Shown here: in pieces, positions 27,401 to 36,205 of the stretch
Layout of the letters: every line of letters starts with the position of its first letter
Numbering within the stretch: position 1 is the first letter of the stretch
Source of the DNA: DASXMT01 sp963812965
Lineage (GTDB): Bacteria > Actinomycetota > Acidimicrobiia > Acidimicrobiales > RAAP-2
Direction of reading: 5' to 3'
NCBI GenBank assembly: GCA_963812965.1
Contig: CAWEXG010000006.1
Coordinates: 283,074 to 347,073, forward strand
DNA length: 64,000 bases
The notes under the pieces: generated by a model
Database searches by the model: none
Seen by the model: only the letters and a program-made list of their open reading frames with translations
Told to the model about the DNA's origin: nothing
Position numbers and translations under genes: made by a program

Positions 27401-28465
27401 GCCTGCTACCCCGTAGGGGTAGGTACCATCGTTGACCCCTATCGAGCCTGGGGCACCCTGTGCTAGGCCACAGGAGTTAGTACCCGAATCAGGGTTCCCG
27501 TCTATGCCGGTGAAGTCCGGGATGGTGTAGTTGGCAGCAACTAGCGTTACATCGCCGGTGTTCGGGTTTTGAGGTGCTGTGGACTGGAAGACCATGTTGA
27601 TCGGAGTCGACAGGCACTGGGCGGTGATGGGCGTGGTGACATCAAGGGTGTACGAGAGGCTGTCATTGAGTGTGATGTCGCCATTGGAGTTGATCTGACC
27701 GGTGGCGGTACCGGGGTCTACCTCGTCCATGAGGTAGTTGGTACATCCCCCAGCTGCCTTGCTGCACACACCGTCCTGGACAGGCAAGCTCAGCGTTGCT
27801 CCGGTAATGGCACCGGTCAGCGGGTCGACCTGGCCAGTAAGCGTCGTGGTGGTCTGGGGTGGGAATGGTTCTGGTGCGGAGCTGGAGAGCACCGTCCAGG
27901 AGCCGGAGGTCATGTTGAGCGAGAACGGCTGTTCACCGCCGTTGCCCGCATACAGCGTGAGCTGACCCGAGGTGGCCGTGTCAGCAGGGCTGGCCGAGTC
28001 GGTGACGGTCACGGCAAACGTGGCGGTGGCATTGGCCGTCGGGGTGCCGGAGAGCACACCAGTCGTGGCGTCCAAGCTCAGCCAGCTGGGCAACGTTGAC
28101 CCGGTAGCCACGCTCCAGGTGTCAGAACCGGTGCCGCCGGTGGCGGCCAACGTGGTGCTGTAGGGGGTGTTCAGCGGGGCCAAGGGCAGTGGCGAGGTCG
28201 TGGTGATCGACAGTGGGGTGCTGCACTGGCGGCGGTGACGCCAATTCCAGCCACTGTGCCGGCTACGACGCCGATGACCAGGAGCGTTGCGGCTATGGCC
28301 GCGAAAAACCGGCGGGCAAAGCCGCCGGTGAAGTGAGAATTACGTGACTCTGCGTGGGAAAAACTTAGGGAGTTACTTCCCCCCCCCCCCGCGAGAACTT
28401 TCCCAGATTGAGAATTCAGCCTGGGAATCGCGGGTTACTGCTGTGTTGCGGTGTCCCCGGAACAT
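24401..28465 (-). pseudogene. Large secreted Ig-like/repeat surface protein, copy 1 (possible phase-variable)
   Basis: About 1350 codons. In order: Met with AGGGGG ribosome site (28465), a poly-G tract (28390-28379), signal peptide (ARRFFAAIAATLLVIGVVAG), and a putative-Ig domain (GTGSDTWSVATGSTLPSWLSL). Then come Ig-like units (TNQLTAVYSGDISYSGST; HTLTAVWSGGPTPAQTS; VQWQVSSNGGSTWSNISGA) and six C-terminal repeats of about 40 residues, GYWLVxxDGGIFTFGDA, typical of Acidimicrobiia exoproteins. Defects as read: the tract of 12 G puts the signal peptide out of frame with the ATG. One base is missing near 28229 relative to copy 2. An in-frame TGA at 26669-26671 splits the body. It may be a decaying paralogue, a switched-off gene or misread sequence. 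Confidence 0.75.
28379..28390 (-). repeat. Poly-G tract of 12 in the 5' end of surface-protein gene copy 1
   Basis: Twelve consecutive C on the plus strand (G on the coding strand). The tract lies 75 bp inside the frame that begins at ATG 28465. With 12 G that frame stops at once (AAG TAA), with 10 G it also stops (CCC TAA), and with 11 G it runs into the signal peptide. Confidence 0.85.
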
Positions 28466-28471
28466 GTACAT

Positions 28472-28477
28472 CCCCCT
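28472..28477 (-). promoter_or_regulatory. Shine-Dalgarno AGGGGG deciding the start of surface-protein copy 1
   Basis: AGGGGG on the minus strand with a 6-nt spacer to the ATG at 28465. The same site and start context are conserved base for base in copy 2 (ATG 62289). This supports initiation upstream of the poly-G tract. Confidence 0.6.
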
Positions 28478-28599
28478 GCTTTCGTGTGTTGTAAATGTGT
28501 TTCTGTTGCTCAACCAGATGGTACGCGCTTGCGTTTTCCCAAACTGGTCGCGATGGCATCTAACTCCAGGTTCTTTGATTGTCAATGGTAATGCTGAAT

Positions 28600-28859
28600 C
28601 TTGTGATCCCAAGGGTCCACCGCACGGCCGTTGGTCTCCAATAGGTTCGGGAGCACTGGGAGGATCGGCCTGACTTGACCTGGCGTGATGTGGCGTCCTT
28701 GGGCGCTGTCAGTCGAGATCTTCCAGCATCTGCACGAATACGGCACGTCCCGTCCCGAAGGGGGTGATGGACCGGCTTGCTAGGAACAAGTCGGACCGCC
28801 CGTCACTCCGGTTGGGGACGGCCGTGCCACCCCTCAACCGTTGAAAAGGAAAGGAAGGG
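28600..28859 (+). ncRNA. Candidate bridge RNA region of the IS110 element, copy 1
   Basis: IS110-group elements encode a bridge RNA in the non-coding end upstream of the recombinase; it pairs with donor and target DNA. This 260-bp stretch is gene-free, conserved between both copies and in the right place. I have not folded it or identified the loops, so this is positional inference. Confidence 0.35.
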
Positions 28860-29905
28860 ATGGCCATGACCATCGTAGAAGCTACACGGGGTGTCACCGG
28901 TGGAGTCGATACCCACCTGGACACCCACGTTGCCGCCGCACTCGATCCCCTGGGTCGCGTGCTTGGCACCGAATCGTTCGAGACAACCCTGACCGGCTAC
29001 AGACAGCTGCTTGGTTGGCTTCGAGGATTTGGGGAGGTGGGCACGGTCGGTGTGGAAGGAACTGGTTGCTATGGGACGGGGTTGTCTCGGTTTCTCCAAC
29101 GGGAAGGCGTGTGTGTCATCGAGGTCGACCGGCCGAACCGGATGGCTCGGCGGAAACAGGGCAAGTCCGATCCCCTCGACGCCATCGAGGCAGCCCGAGC
29201 AGCACTATCGGGTCGAGCCCAGGGCCTGGCCAAGACAAAAGACGGTGCGGTCGAGGCCATTCGGGTGTTGGTGGTGGCCAAACGCTCGGCCCGTCAGGGG
29301 CGGGCCAAGGCGCTGACCCAGATGCGCCATCTCGGCTATACCGCCCCCGAACAGCTCCGATGCCAGATGAAGGGCTTGGGTATCCCGGCACTCATCGCCA
29401 AAGGAGCCACACTGCACCGAACACGATCGGCTGACCCGATCACGGCTGCCACCAAGGCATCACTGGTGTCGCTGGCCACAAGGATCCAGGCGTTGGATGT
29501 CGAGATCGCAGACCTCGATGCACTGATCGGGCCCCTGGTGGCTGCTGCTGCACCCAGGTTGCTCACGATGTTCGGTGTGGGTCCCGAGACCGCTGCCACG
29601 CTTCCGTGGCTGCTGGCGACAATCCGGGCCGCCTGCGTTCGGAAGCAGCCTGGGCACACCTCTGTGGTGTGGCGCCCTTGCAGGCGTCTTCGGGCAAAGT
29701 GACCCGGCACAGGCTGGATCGCGGTGGCAACCGGAAAGCCAACAGCGCCCTGCATCGCATCGTGTTGGTTCGGCTCTCCCATGACATCGACACCAAGGCG
29801 TACTTCGCCCGGCGGCTTGCAGAAGGGCGCAGCAAGCTCGAGATCATTCGTGTCCTGAAGCGCTACGTCGCTCGTGAGGTCTACAAGAACCTTCCTCAGG
29901 GCTAG
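28860..29905 (+). pseudogene. IS110-family transposase, copy 1, frameshifted near 29603
   Basis: The N-terminal DEDD (RuvC-like) domain is intact: GGVDTHLDTHVAAALDPLG, GVEGTGCYGTGLSRFLQ, VIEVDRPNR and KSDPLDAIEAARAAL. After GVGPETAATL a single-base loss shifts the frame, and the first frame ends at 29702. The C-terminal Transposase_20 domain with the catalytic-serine region (ASSGKVTRHRLDRGGNRKAN) continues in another frame to 29905. The second copy is uninterrupted, so this one is probably inactive unless supplied in trans or the indel is an error. A very strong ribosome site (AAGGAAAGGAAGGG) precedes the start; the ATG at 28866 is better spaced than 28860. Confidence 0.9.
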
Positions 29906-30202
29906 TTCTCCTGGCATGGGTCTGGCTTCTGTCAATAGTGTCGCCCCTTGTGGGCTGACTTTCAGTTGATTTGCCGACCCACCGCTGGGATCTCACCTCT
30001 TTGAAACGCGTGGCCTCATAAGAGCACGCCCTCGTTCGCCGAGTGGCTCACTACTGTACTGCCCGCTGTTTTCACTCCCGAGCTCCCCTGAGGGGCTTGA
30101 CAAGAGATAGGAGCATCGAAATTTGTGAACAGGGGTGGTGAGCTGGGTGTGTGTCTGAGGATCGGCGAGAGTTTGATGATGACGGTCTTCGATCTCGTGT
30201 GA

Positions 30203-31540
30203 TCATGCATCCAGAATCTGCCCACCCTGGTACTCACACGTTGATTGTTCAACCTCTCCTACCGGCCCGAGCGGCAAGTCGTCGAGCGCCTTGAGAATCT
30301 CGGGCGCGGCCCACTTCCGGTTCCGCTCGTTGCCGGAGATCTCGTTGAGCACCCCGGCATTGGACAGGGTCTCGATGGCACGGTCGGCAGTCATAGTCGG
30401 CGCCTTCAGCTCCCGCTGCACGAGCGGCGAGTCGATAACCGGCTGGTTCACGAGGAGGTCAGCAAGCCTCCAGGCCCGTGCATCAGAACGAGCCTTGATG
30501 ACGCCGTTCCAGCCTTCCCGGATACCCCGGAGGTCGGCGACCAGGTGGCGGCCATTGTTGATCGCGGCGAACGAAGCGTCGGCGATGTGGCCGATAATCA
30601 CCGACGGGTCGCCACGCCGATAGTCGCCGAGCGAGGCGAAGTACCCCTCGGTGTCACTCAGGAGGCCGGCCGACACCGGCACGGTGACATTCCGGGTCAG
30701 CTCCTTGTTCCGGAGGATGGCATGGATCAGGGCACGCCCGACCCTGCCGTTGCCATCAGGGAAGGGGTGGACGGTCTCGAACTGGGCATGAGCCACGGCG
30801 GCCTGCACGAGGGGCTGGAGGTCGTCCCGGTTCATGAACCGGACGAGATCGGTCATAGCCGCCGGTACCAACTCGTGATGGGGCGGCACGAAGAGCGCGT
30901 TGTGCGGACTGTAGTTACTGCCGCCGATCCAGACCTGCTCCTTTCGCCAGTGCCCTGTCCACTCCGGATGGGTCGCCCCAATGAGGGCGTCGTGCATAGC
31001 AAGGATCGCTTCTTCGTCAATATGGTCGGCGAGTGCGACGGCCGTCTGCATGGCGGTGACATTGGCAACGATAAGCGAGGCGTTGTGCCGACTCGGATCC
31101 CCTAGTTCGGCGAGTGCGATGGCCTTGGCCGATGCAGTCAGGTTCTCGATCTTGGAGGATGCCGCCGATTCGGATCGGAGCAGGATCGAGGCGAAGGGAG
31201 CGACCTCCATGCCGACCTCAGCATCGAAGCGGGCGACTTCGACTGAGGCTTCGGCGGCCAGCGTCTGCGTCTCAGGGGGCAGCTCGATAGCAGGTAGATC
31301 GGCGATGGCCGGTACGACGGCAGCCCGATAGGGGGTCTGCGCAACGAGGCGCTTCCGGTGGGGCACCTGGTAGAGCTCGGTCCCAGGCACCCAGGGCCGC
31401 TCCTCGTAAGCGATGGCCGACCAGGATGCGACCGGGTGGTCGCCGGTTTCGGACGTCGGCGCTTTGGGGGGCGCTACTTCCCGGGACCGACTGCCCACCG
31501 GCGTACCCTGGGAGAGACGGGGTCGCCTATCCTTTACCAC
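30203..31540 (-). CDS. Fic-domain protein (probable AMP transferase) with N-terminal inhibitory motif
   Basis: A 445-residue protein. The Fic motif HPFPDGNGRVGR is complete at residues 258-269. An upstream SSKIEN at 128-133 fits the [ST]xxxE[GN] inhibitory helix, placing it in the class with an N-terminal auto-inhibitory segment. The C-terminus (SPLVQRELKAPTMTADRAIETLSNAGVL) looks like a winged helix-turn-helix. Fic enzymes usually transfer AMP from ATP to a hydroxyl side chain. The start is uncertain: GTG 31540 has no ribosome site and may be leaderless, and GTG 31498 is an alternative. A perfect 11-bp inverted repeat lies 12 bp upstream, suggesting autoregulation. The gene ends 83 bp from IS110 copy 1. 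Confidence 0.88.
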   Translation of the reverse strand: MVKDRRPRLSQGTPVGSRSREVAPPKAPTSETGDHPVASWSAIAYEERPWVPGTELYQVPHRKRLVAQTPYRAAVVPAIADLPAIELPPETQTLAAEASVEVARFDAEVGMEVAPFASILLRSESAASSKIENLTASAKAIALAELGDPSRHNASLIVANVTAMQTAVALADHIDEEAILAMHDALIGATHPEWTGHWRKEQVWIGGSNYSPHNALFVPPHHELVPAAMTDLVRFMNRDDLQPLVQAAVAHAQFETVHPFPDGNGRVGRALIHAILRNKELTRNVTVPVSAGLLSDTEGYFASLGDYRRGDPSVIIGHIADASFAAINNGRHLVADLRGIREGWNGVIKARSDARAWRLADLLVNQPVIDSPLVQRELKAPTMTADRAIETLSNAGVLNEISGNERNRKWAAPEILKALDDLPLGPVGEVEQSTCEYQGGQILDA

Positions 31541-31551
31541 TGCTTCAGTCT

Positions 31552-31579
31552 ACTAACACTTAGATCAATAAGTGTTAGT
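31552..31579. promoter_or_regulatory. Palindromic operator upstream of the Fic gene
   Basis: A perfect inverted repeat, ACTAACACTTA - 6 bp - TAAGTGTTAGT, in an AT-rich island between the divergent Fic and GH43-like genes. It begins 12 bp upstream of the GTG at 31540, so a bound protein would block transcription or initiation. The Fic protein's own C-terminal winged helix is the obvious candidate binder. Confidence 0.7.
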
Positions 31580-31823
31580 AAACAAGAGAGCGAGCACCAC
31601 TTCAGGGACCAAGCGGCCGCCACGGGACAGAAGCGTCGCACTCGGTCCCATGACCTCTGGGGGCGCTCAATTGGCGTTAGAGTCGTGCGTTCGTCGGGGA
31701 GGTCCCGGCGGACTGCCCATCCCCACTGTGGGCACTATCGACATTGCCCCCCTCGGGGGTGGGCATCATCGACGAGGAGACAGAGGGCGATGGAAACCGA
31801 CCCCCCGGCGGACAACGAGACGC

Positions 31824-33062
31824 GTGGCTGGTCGCCGCGTGCTCTCCGTCCGACGCACGCTCCCCACCTGCTTCGCCGGTACCGCCGCCGGTATCGTCTT
31901 GGTCGCGTCGCTCGTGATCGTCGGGTACAGCCCCGCTTCACAGGCCATGGCCGCCACTCATAAGGCCTCGTCCAGTACCAGCTCCACCCATCACACGAAC
32001 CAGTCGAAGGGGTCCAAGAACAACAAGAAACCCAAGGGGGACCCCACCACAACGACGAGTAGCCCGAGCGGTACGACATCGTCGCTGGCCGCCGATATGT
32101 TGCAACCACCAGCGACCACCACCCCCGATACTCCGGCACTGGTGCTCCCACAGGCACCGCAAGGACAGGACCAGGAAGATCCGGTCATCCTGCACACACA
32201 CGGTCGCTACTACCTGTACACGAGCCAGTCGGCGCTCTCGTCGATCAACCTACCGGTGACGTCGGGAACCGGCGTCGGTGCATGGGGCCCGGTCACCGAC
32301 GCCCTTCCCACCCTCCCCGCCTGGGCCGCCCCCGGGCTGACCTGGGCGCCGGAGATCCACCAATTCGGTTCCACCTACGTCCTGTACTACACCGCCATCG
32401 TCGCCGGAACCCAGCCGGCCATCCAGTGCATCGGAGACGCCACTTCTTCGACGCCGACAGGCCCGTTCGTGGCCCAGCCGAATCCGTTCATCTGCCAGCT
32501 CCAGGACCAGGGCTCCATCGATCCCCGAGTGTTCACGGATGCCAACGGCACCAACTGGATGGTGTGGAAGTCCGACAACAACGCCAACGGGAGCACGAAC
32601 CCCACAGCGATCTGGACACAGCCCCTGAGCGCCAACGGCCTACAGCTCCTCGGCTCCCCCACCCAGATCTTCGCACCGGACGAGCCGTGGCAAGGCACGA
32701 TCGTCGAAGCACCGGACCTGGTCGAGTCGGGCGGCCAGTACTGGCTCTTCTACTCGGCGAACTGGTTCAACCAGCCTCAGTACGGGATCGGTGTCGCCAG
32801 CTGTGCCGGGCCGCAGGGACCGTGCCACGACCTGTCCGATCAACCCCTGGTGTCGAGCAACCTCCAGGGCATCGGTCCCGGCGAGGAGTCCGTGTTCATC
32901 GGCACCAGCGGCGTGTGGATGCTGTACGGCCCGTGGCGGAGCCTCTCCCCCGCTGCCACACCGCCTCGGCCCGTGGCCATCGTCCGCATCGGGTTCGGAC
33001 CGCTCGGGCCGTACATCGGGACGACGTTGACCTCGGTACCGCCAGGCGGCCTCAAGCTCTAA
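31824..33062 (+). CDS. Secreted GH43-like five-bladed propeller glycosidase
   Basis: About 412 residues. A signal peptide (CFAGTAAGIVLVASLVIVG) is followed by a Ser/Thr/Lys/Pro-rich linker of about 70 residues and a GH43-type propeller. DPVILHTHGRYYLYTS has the catalytic-base Asp, TWAPEIHQFGSTYVLYYTA follows, then SIDPRVFTDANG, and IVEAPDLVESGGQYWLFYSA has the acid Glu. GH43 enzymes cleave arabinan, xylan or related glycans; the substrate is unknown. The start is uncertain: GTG 31824 fits a signal peptide. An ATG at 31790 with a GAGGG site gives a natural-looking N-terminus (METDPPADNETR) but in another frame, so a small indel between 31790 and 31824 is possible. Confidence 0.75.
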   Translation: MAGRRVLSVRRTLPTCFAGTAAGIVLVASLVIVGYSPASQAMAATHKASSSTSSTHHTNQSKGSKNNKKPKGDPTTTTSSPSGTTSSLAADMLQPPATTTPDTPALVLPQAPQGQDQEDPVILHTHGRYYLYTSQSALSSINLPVTSGTGVGAWGPVTDALPTLPAWAAPGLTWAPEIHQFGSTYVLYYTAIVAGTQPAIQCIGDATSSTPTGPFVAQPNPFICQLQDQGSIDPRVFTDANGTNWMVWKSDNNANGSTNPTAIWTQPLSANGLQLLGSPTQIFAPDEPWQGTIVEAPDLVESGGQYWLFYSANWFNQPQYGIGVASCAGPQGPCHDLSDQPLVSSNLQGIGPGEESVFIGTSGVWMLYGPWRSLSPAATPPRPVAIVRIGFGPLGPYIGTTLTSVPPGGLKL

Positions 33063-33138
33063 AGAGCCCAGCGAACAGGCAGTTCGGGTGCGAGCCCAGG
33101 TCCTGGAGATCGGGCCTCGGGTCCTGAAGGCCTGCGCC

Positions 33139-34650
33139 TCAAGCTCTGAGCCGCTGCAGCTCGGCGGCCACGGCCTTCCCGTTGGCCTGTCCCCTGGTGG
33201 CCTTCATCACCTGGCCGGTCAGGAACCCCGCCAGCTGGTCCTCACCGTCCCGATAGCGGGCCCACTCCTCTGGGTTGGCTGCCACGACGTCGGCCACCGT
33301 GGCAGCCAGGGAGTCCTCCGACATGGCCTCGAAACCCTTGCGTTTGGCGATGGCAGCCGGATCGCCGCCGCCGGCCTCAATGAGGTCGGCCAGGACCGCC
33401 TTGGCCTGGGTGGCACTCAGCGATCCGCTCGCCTCCATGGTCAACAGCGCCACGTACGAAGCCGGATCGAGACGACGAGCCTGGTCGGCGTAGGTAGCCG
33501 CCTCGTTGGCGGTGCGGGCCAGCGCCAGGGGAGCACCGACACCAGCGTCCACGGCAGCGACGACCAGGTCGTCGAGGCCCAGATCGACGACGGTGACGAT
33601 CTGGTCCCGGTGCGCATCGGTCAGGCCGGTGTCGGTGCTCTTGTTCTTGTTCTTGGTCCCGTCACCCTTTCCGCCCCCGTCCCTTCCTCCGGCACCGTCG
33701 CTGCCAGCCACCAGCAGGTCGCCCAACCGCTCACGCCGTTCGGCGGGCATGAGACCCAGCGCGCCCGCCACCGCAGAACGCCACGTGTCGTCGGGGGCCA
33801 ACGGCACCAGGTCGGGCTCCCGGAAGTACCGGTAGTCGTACGCCTCTTCTTTCGAGCGCAGGGCCACGGTCCGTCCGGCGTCCTCGTCCCAGTGACGGGT
33901 CTGTTGGACGACCTGCTCCCCCGACTCGATCAGCGCGATCTGCCGCTCCGCCTCGTGCTCGATGGCCCGCCCCACCGATCGGAGGGAGTTCAGGTTCTTG
34001 ATCTCACACCGGGTGCCGAACGGGTCGGACGACGACCGGCGCACCGACACGTTGGCGTCGACTCGCATCGACCCTTCCTCCATCTTCCCGTCGGAGGCGC
34101 CGGAGGCGACCAGCATGGAGCGCAGCTCACCGGCGTAGGCGCGGGCCTGGTCGGCAGTTCGCATGTCCGGAGCGCTGACGATCTCCACCAGCGGAACGCC
34201 CGAGCGGTTGTAGTCGACAAGGGAGTAGTCCGCGCCGTGGATACGACCGGAGGCGCCGGCGTGCGTGGTCTTCCCGGTGTCCTCTTCCATGTGCGCCCGC
34301 TCGATCCCGACCCGGAAGCCACTCGGCAACTGCAGCCAGCCGTTGACGTTGATCGGCTCGTCGTACTGGGTGACCTGGTAGTCCTTCGGCATGTCCGGGT
34401 AGAAGTAGTTCTTCCGGTGGAACGTCGAGGGCCGGATCTCGCAGTGCAACACGGTGCCGATGGCCATGGCCAGCTCCACCGCCCGTTCGTTGAGCACCGG
34501 CAAGGATCCCGGCAGCCCCAAGCACACCGGGCAGACGTTGGTGTTCGGCTCGTCACCGAACGCGTTGCGGCAGCCGCAGAACAGCTTGGTCGCCGTCTTC
34601 AGCTCGCAGTGGACCTCGAGCCCGATGACCATCTCCCAGGGTGTGCTCAC
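33139..34650 (-). CDS. gatB: Asp/Glu-tRNA amidotransferase subunit B
   Basis: About 503 residues. MVIGLEVHCELKTATKLFCGC is the GatB N-terminal signature with the first zinc cysteines; NVCPVCLGLPGSLPVLN supplies the second pair. RKNYFYPDMPKDYQVTQYD and HMEEDTGKTTH follow. The C-terminal YqeY-like tail begins near DQARRLDP and ends in FLTGQVMKATRGQANGKAV. GatB binds mischarged Glu-tRNAGln or Asp-tRNAAsn and activates it with ATP. An insertion rich in G, K and D (about residues 340-370) is unusual. The start is GTG 34650, because AGGGG precedes it. It is the last gene of est-gatC-gatA-gatB. Confidence 0.97.
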   Translation of the reverse strand: MSTPWEMVIGLEVHCELKTATKLFCGCRNAFGDEPNTNVCPVCLGLPGSLPVLNERAVELAMAIGTVLHCEIRPSTFHRKNYFYPDMPKDYQVTQYDEPINVNGWLQLPSGFRVGIERAHMEEDTGKTTHAGASGRIHGADYSLVDYNRSGVPLVEIVSAPDMRTADQARAYAGELRSMLVASGASDGKMEEGSMRVDANVSVRRSSSDPFGTRCEIKNLNSLRSVGRAIEHEAERQIALIESGEQVVQQTRHWDEDAGRTVALRSKEEAYDYRYFREPDLVPLAPDDTWRSAVAGALGLMPAERRERLGDLLVAGSDGAGGRDGGGKGDGTKNKNKSTDTGLTDAHRDQIVTVVDLGLDDLVVAAVDAGVGAPLALARTANEAATYADQARRLDPASYVALLTMEASGSLSATQAKAVLADLIEAGGGDPAAIAKRKGFEAMSEDSLAATVADVVAANPEEWARYRDGEDQLAGFLTGQVMKATRGQANGKAVAAELQRLRA

Positions 34651-34708
34651 TGCTCTGCCCCTCTGGCGGACAGGCTCACTGCTCCGCCCCTCCCGGCGGA
34701 GGGCGTGC

Positions 34709-36205
34709 TCACGACACACCCGTCTGGACCGGGGCCGACACCGTCGACGGCGAGGCGGGGGCTGCCGACTCGAGGACGGCGGCTGCCCTGAGAAGGGTCG
34801 CCTCCTCCAGTGCCGGGGCCAGCAGCTGTGCGCCGACGGGGAGGCCGTCGTCCCCCGTGCCGAACGGCACGCTGATCGCAGGATGACCGGCGAGGTTGCT
34901 CGGAATGGTGCACACGTCGGAGAGGTACATGGCCAACGGGTCGTCCACCTTGGCCCCGAGCGGGAAGGCGGTGGTCGGCGCGGTGGGACCGAGCAACAGG
35001 TCGAACCGCTGGTACGCGGCGGCGAACCCTTCGATGATCTTGGTCCGGACCCGGAGCGCCTGCCCGTAGTAGGCGTCGACGTACCCGGCCGAGAGCGCGT
35101 AGGTGCCGAGCATGATCCGTCGCTTCACCTCGGCTCCGAACCCTGCCGACCGAGTGGCGGTCATCATCGCCGTCGTGTCCTGCGCATCCACCCGCAGTCC
35201 GAAGCGCACCCCGTCGTAGCGGGCCAGGTTGGACGACGCCTCGGCCGGAGCAATCAGGTAGTAAGCCGACAGCCCCAGGAGAACCTCGGGCACCGATACC
35301 TCTTCGACCTGCGCACCGGCAGCGGCGAACGCCTCGGCTGCCTGGCGAACCCGGGCCACCACGTCGGGGTCGGCGCCGTCGAGGAACTCGGTCAGCACAC
35401 CGATCCTGAGACCGTCAACACCCTCGTCGATCACCGAAAGGGTACGAGGTGCAGGACGGTCGAGGCAGGTGGAGTCGGAGGGGTCGTGACCGCCGATCAC
35501 GTCGAAGGCCAGGGCGGCGTCGGCGACCGTCGTGGTCAGAGGACCGATCTGGTCGAGCGAGCTGGCGAAGGCGATCAACCCGTAGCGGGACACCGTCCCG
35601 TAGGTGGGCTTCAGCCCGACCACCCCGCACAAGGCAGCCGGTTGGCGGATGGATCCTCCCGTGTCCGACCCCAGGGCCAACGGGACAAATCCGGCGGCAA
35701 CGGCGGCGGCCGAGCCACCTGACGATCCCCCTGGCACCCGCGTGACGTCACAGGGATTCCGGGTCGGCCCGAACGCCGAGCTCTCGGTGGACGAGCCCAT
35801 GGCGAACTCGTCCATGTTGGTCTTCCCCACGACGACCGCCCCTGCACTGCGGAGGCGTTCGACCACCGTAGCGTCGTAAGGAGGACGCCAGCCGTCGAGG
35901 ATGCGGGACGAGCAGGTGGTCGGTACTCCCCTCGTGCACAGGTTGTCCTTCAGCGCGACGGGGACCCCCGCCAGCGGACCCGGGTCGTCGCCCGACGCCA
36001 CCGCCCGGTCGACCGCGGCGGCACGCTCCCGCGCCTCGTCGGCGAGCACCAGCGTGAAGGCGTGGATCTCCTGGTCCCGCTCGACCAGTTCGGACAGGTA
36101 CTCCTCGACGACATCGATGGCCCGACGCTCCCCGGAGCGCACGGCGGCAGCCAGGTCGGCGACGGGGCGGGGTGCGTCAGCAACACCGGCAACAGCAGCG
36201 CTCAC
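34709..36205 (-). CDS. gatA: Asp/Glu-tRNA amidotransferase subunit A
   Basis: A 498-residue amidase-signature enzyme. The Ser-cisSer-Lys triad is visible: Lys86 in VALKDN, Ser161 in RVPGGSSGGSAAA and Ser185 in GSDTGGSIRQPA. The spacings of 75 and 24 residues match other GatA proteins. GatA hydrolyses glutamine and passes ammonia to GatB to convert Glu-tRNAGln to Gln-tRNAGln. The ATG overlaps the gatC stop by 4 bp. A 58-bp gap separates it from gatB. No glnS can be assessed in this window. Confidence 0.97.
   Translation of the reverse strand: MSAAVAGVADAPRPVADLAAAVRSGERRAIDVVEEYLSELVERDQEIHAFTLVLADEARERAAAVDRAVASGDDPGPLAGVPVALKDNLCTRGVPTTCSSRILDGWRPPYDATVVERLRSAGAVVVGKTNMDEFAMGSSTESSAFGPTRNPCDVTRVPGGSSGGSAAAVAAGFVPLALGSDTGGSIRQPAALCGVVGLKPTYGTVSRYGLIAFASSLDQIGPLTTTVADAALAFDVIGGHDPSDSTCLDRPAPRTLSVIDEGVDGLRIGVLTEFLDGADPDVVARVRQAAEAFAAAGAQVEEVSVPEVLLGLSAYYLIAPAEASSNLARYDGVRFGLRVDAQDTTAMMTATRSAGFGAEVKRRIMLGTYALSAGYVDAYYGQALRVRTKIIEGFAAAYQRFDLLLGPTAPTTAFPLGAKVDDPLAMYLSDVCTIPSNLAGHPAISVPFGTGDDGLPVGAQLLAPALEEATLLRAAAVLESAAPASPSTVSAPVQTGVS

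Larger units (their letters stand above)
24223..30119. repeat. ~5.9 kb duplicated module, copy 1 (surface-protein gene plus IS110)
   Basis: Homologous in the same orientation to 58022-63999. The module begins at the hairpin and ends at the shared 'aggagcatc', after which this copy diverges. The IS110 part is nearly identical between copies; the surface-protein part is clearly diverged. Confidence 0.9.
28588..30119 (+). mobile_element. IS110-family insertion sequence, copy 1 (transposase frameshifted)
   Basis: The unit comprises about 270 bp of non-coding left end, a DEDD transposase gene and about 210 bp of non-coding right end. It is nearly identical to the element at about 62467-63999. The left edge is placed where near-identity becomes continuous (taatgctgaatc) and is approximate. 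The right edge is the last base shared with the other copy. No terminal inverted repeats were seen, as expected for the IS110 group. Confidence 0.75.

Noticed and set aside
28379..28390. Poly-G tract as an ordinary ribosome binding site for a start just downstream
   Set aside because: No ATG, GTG or TTG occurs in the signal-peptide frame for over 100 bp after the tract, in either copy; a CTG start would lose the basic n-region.
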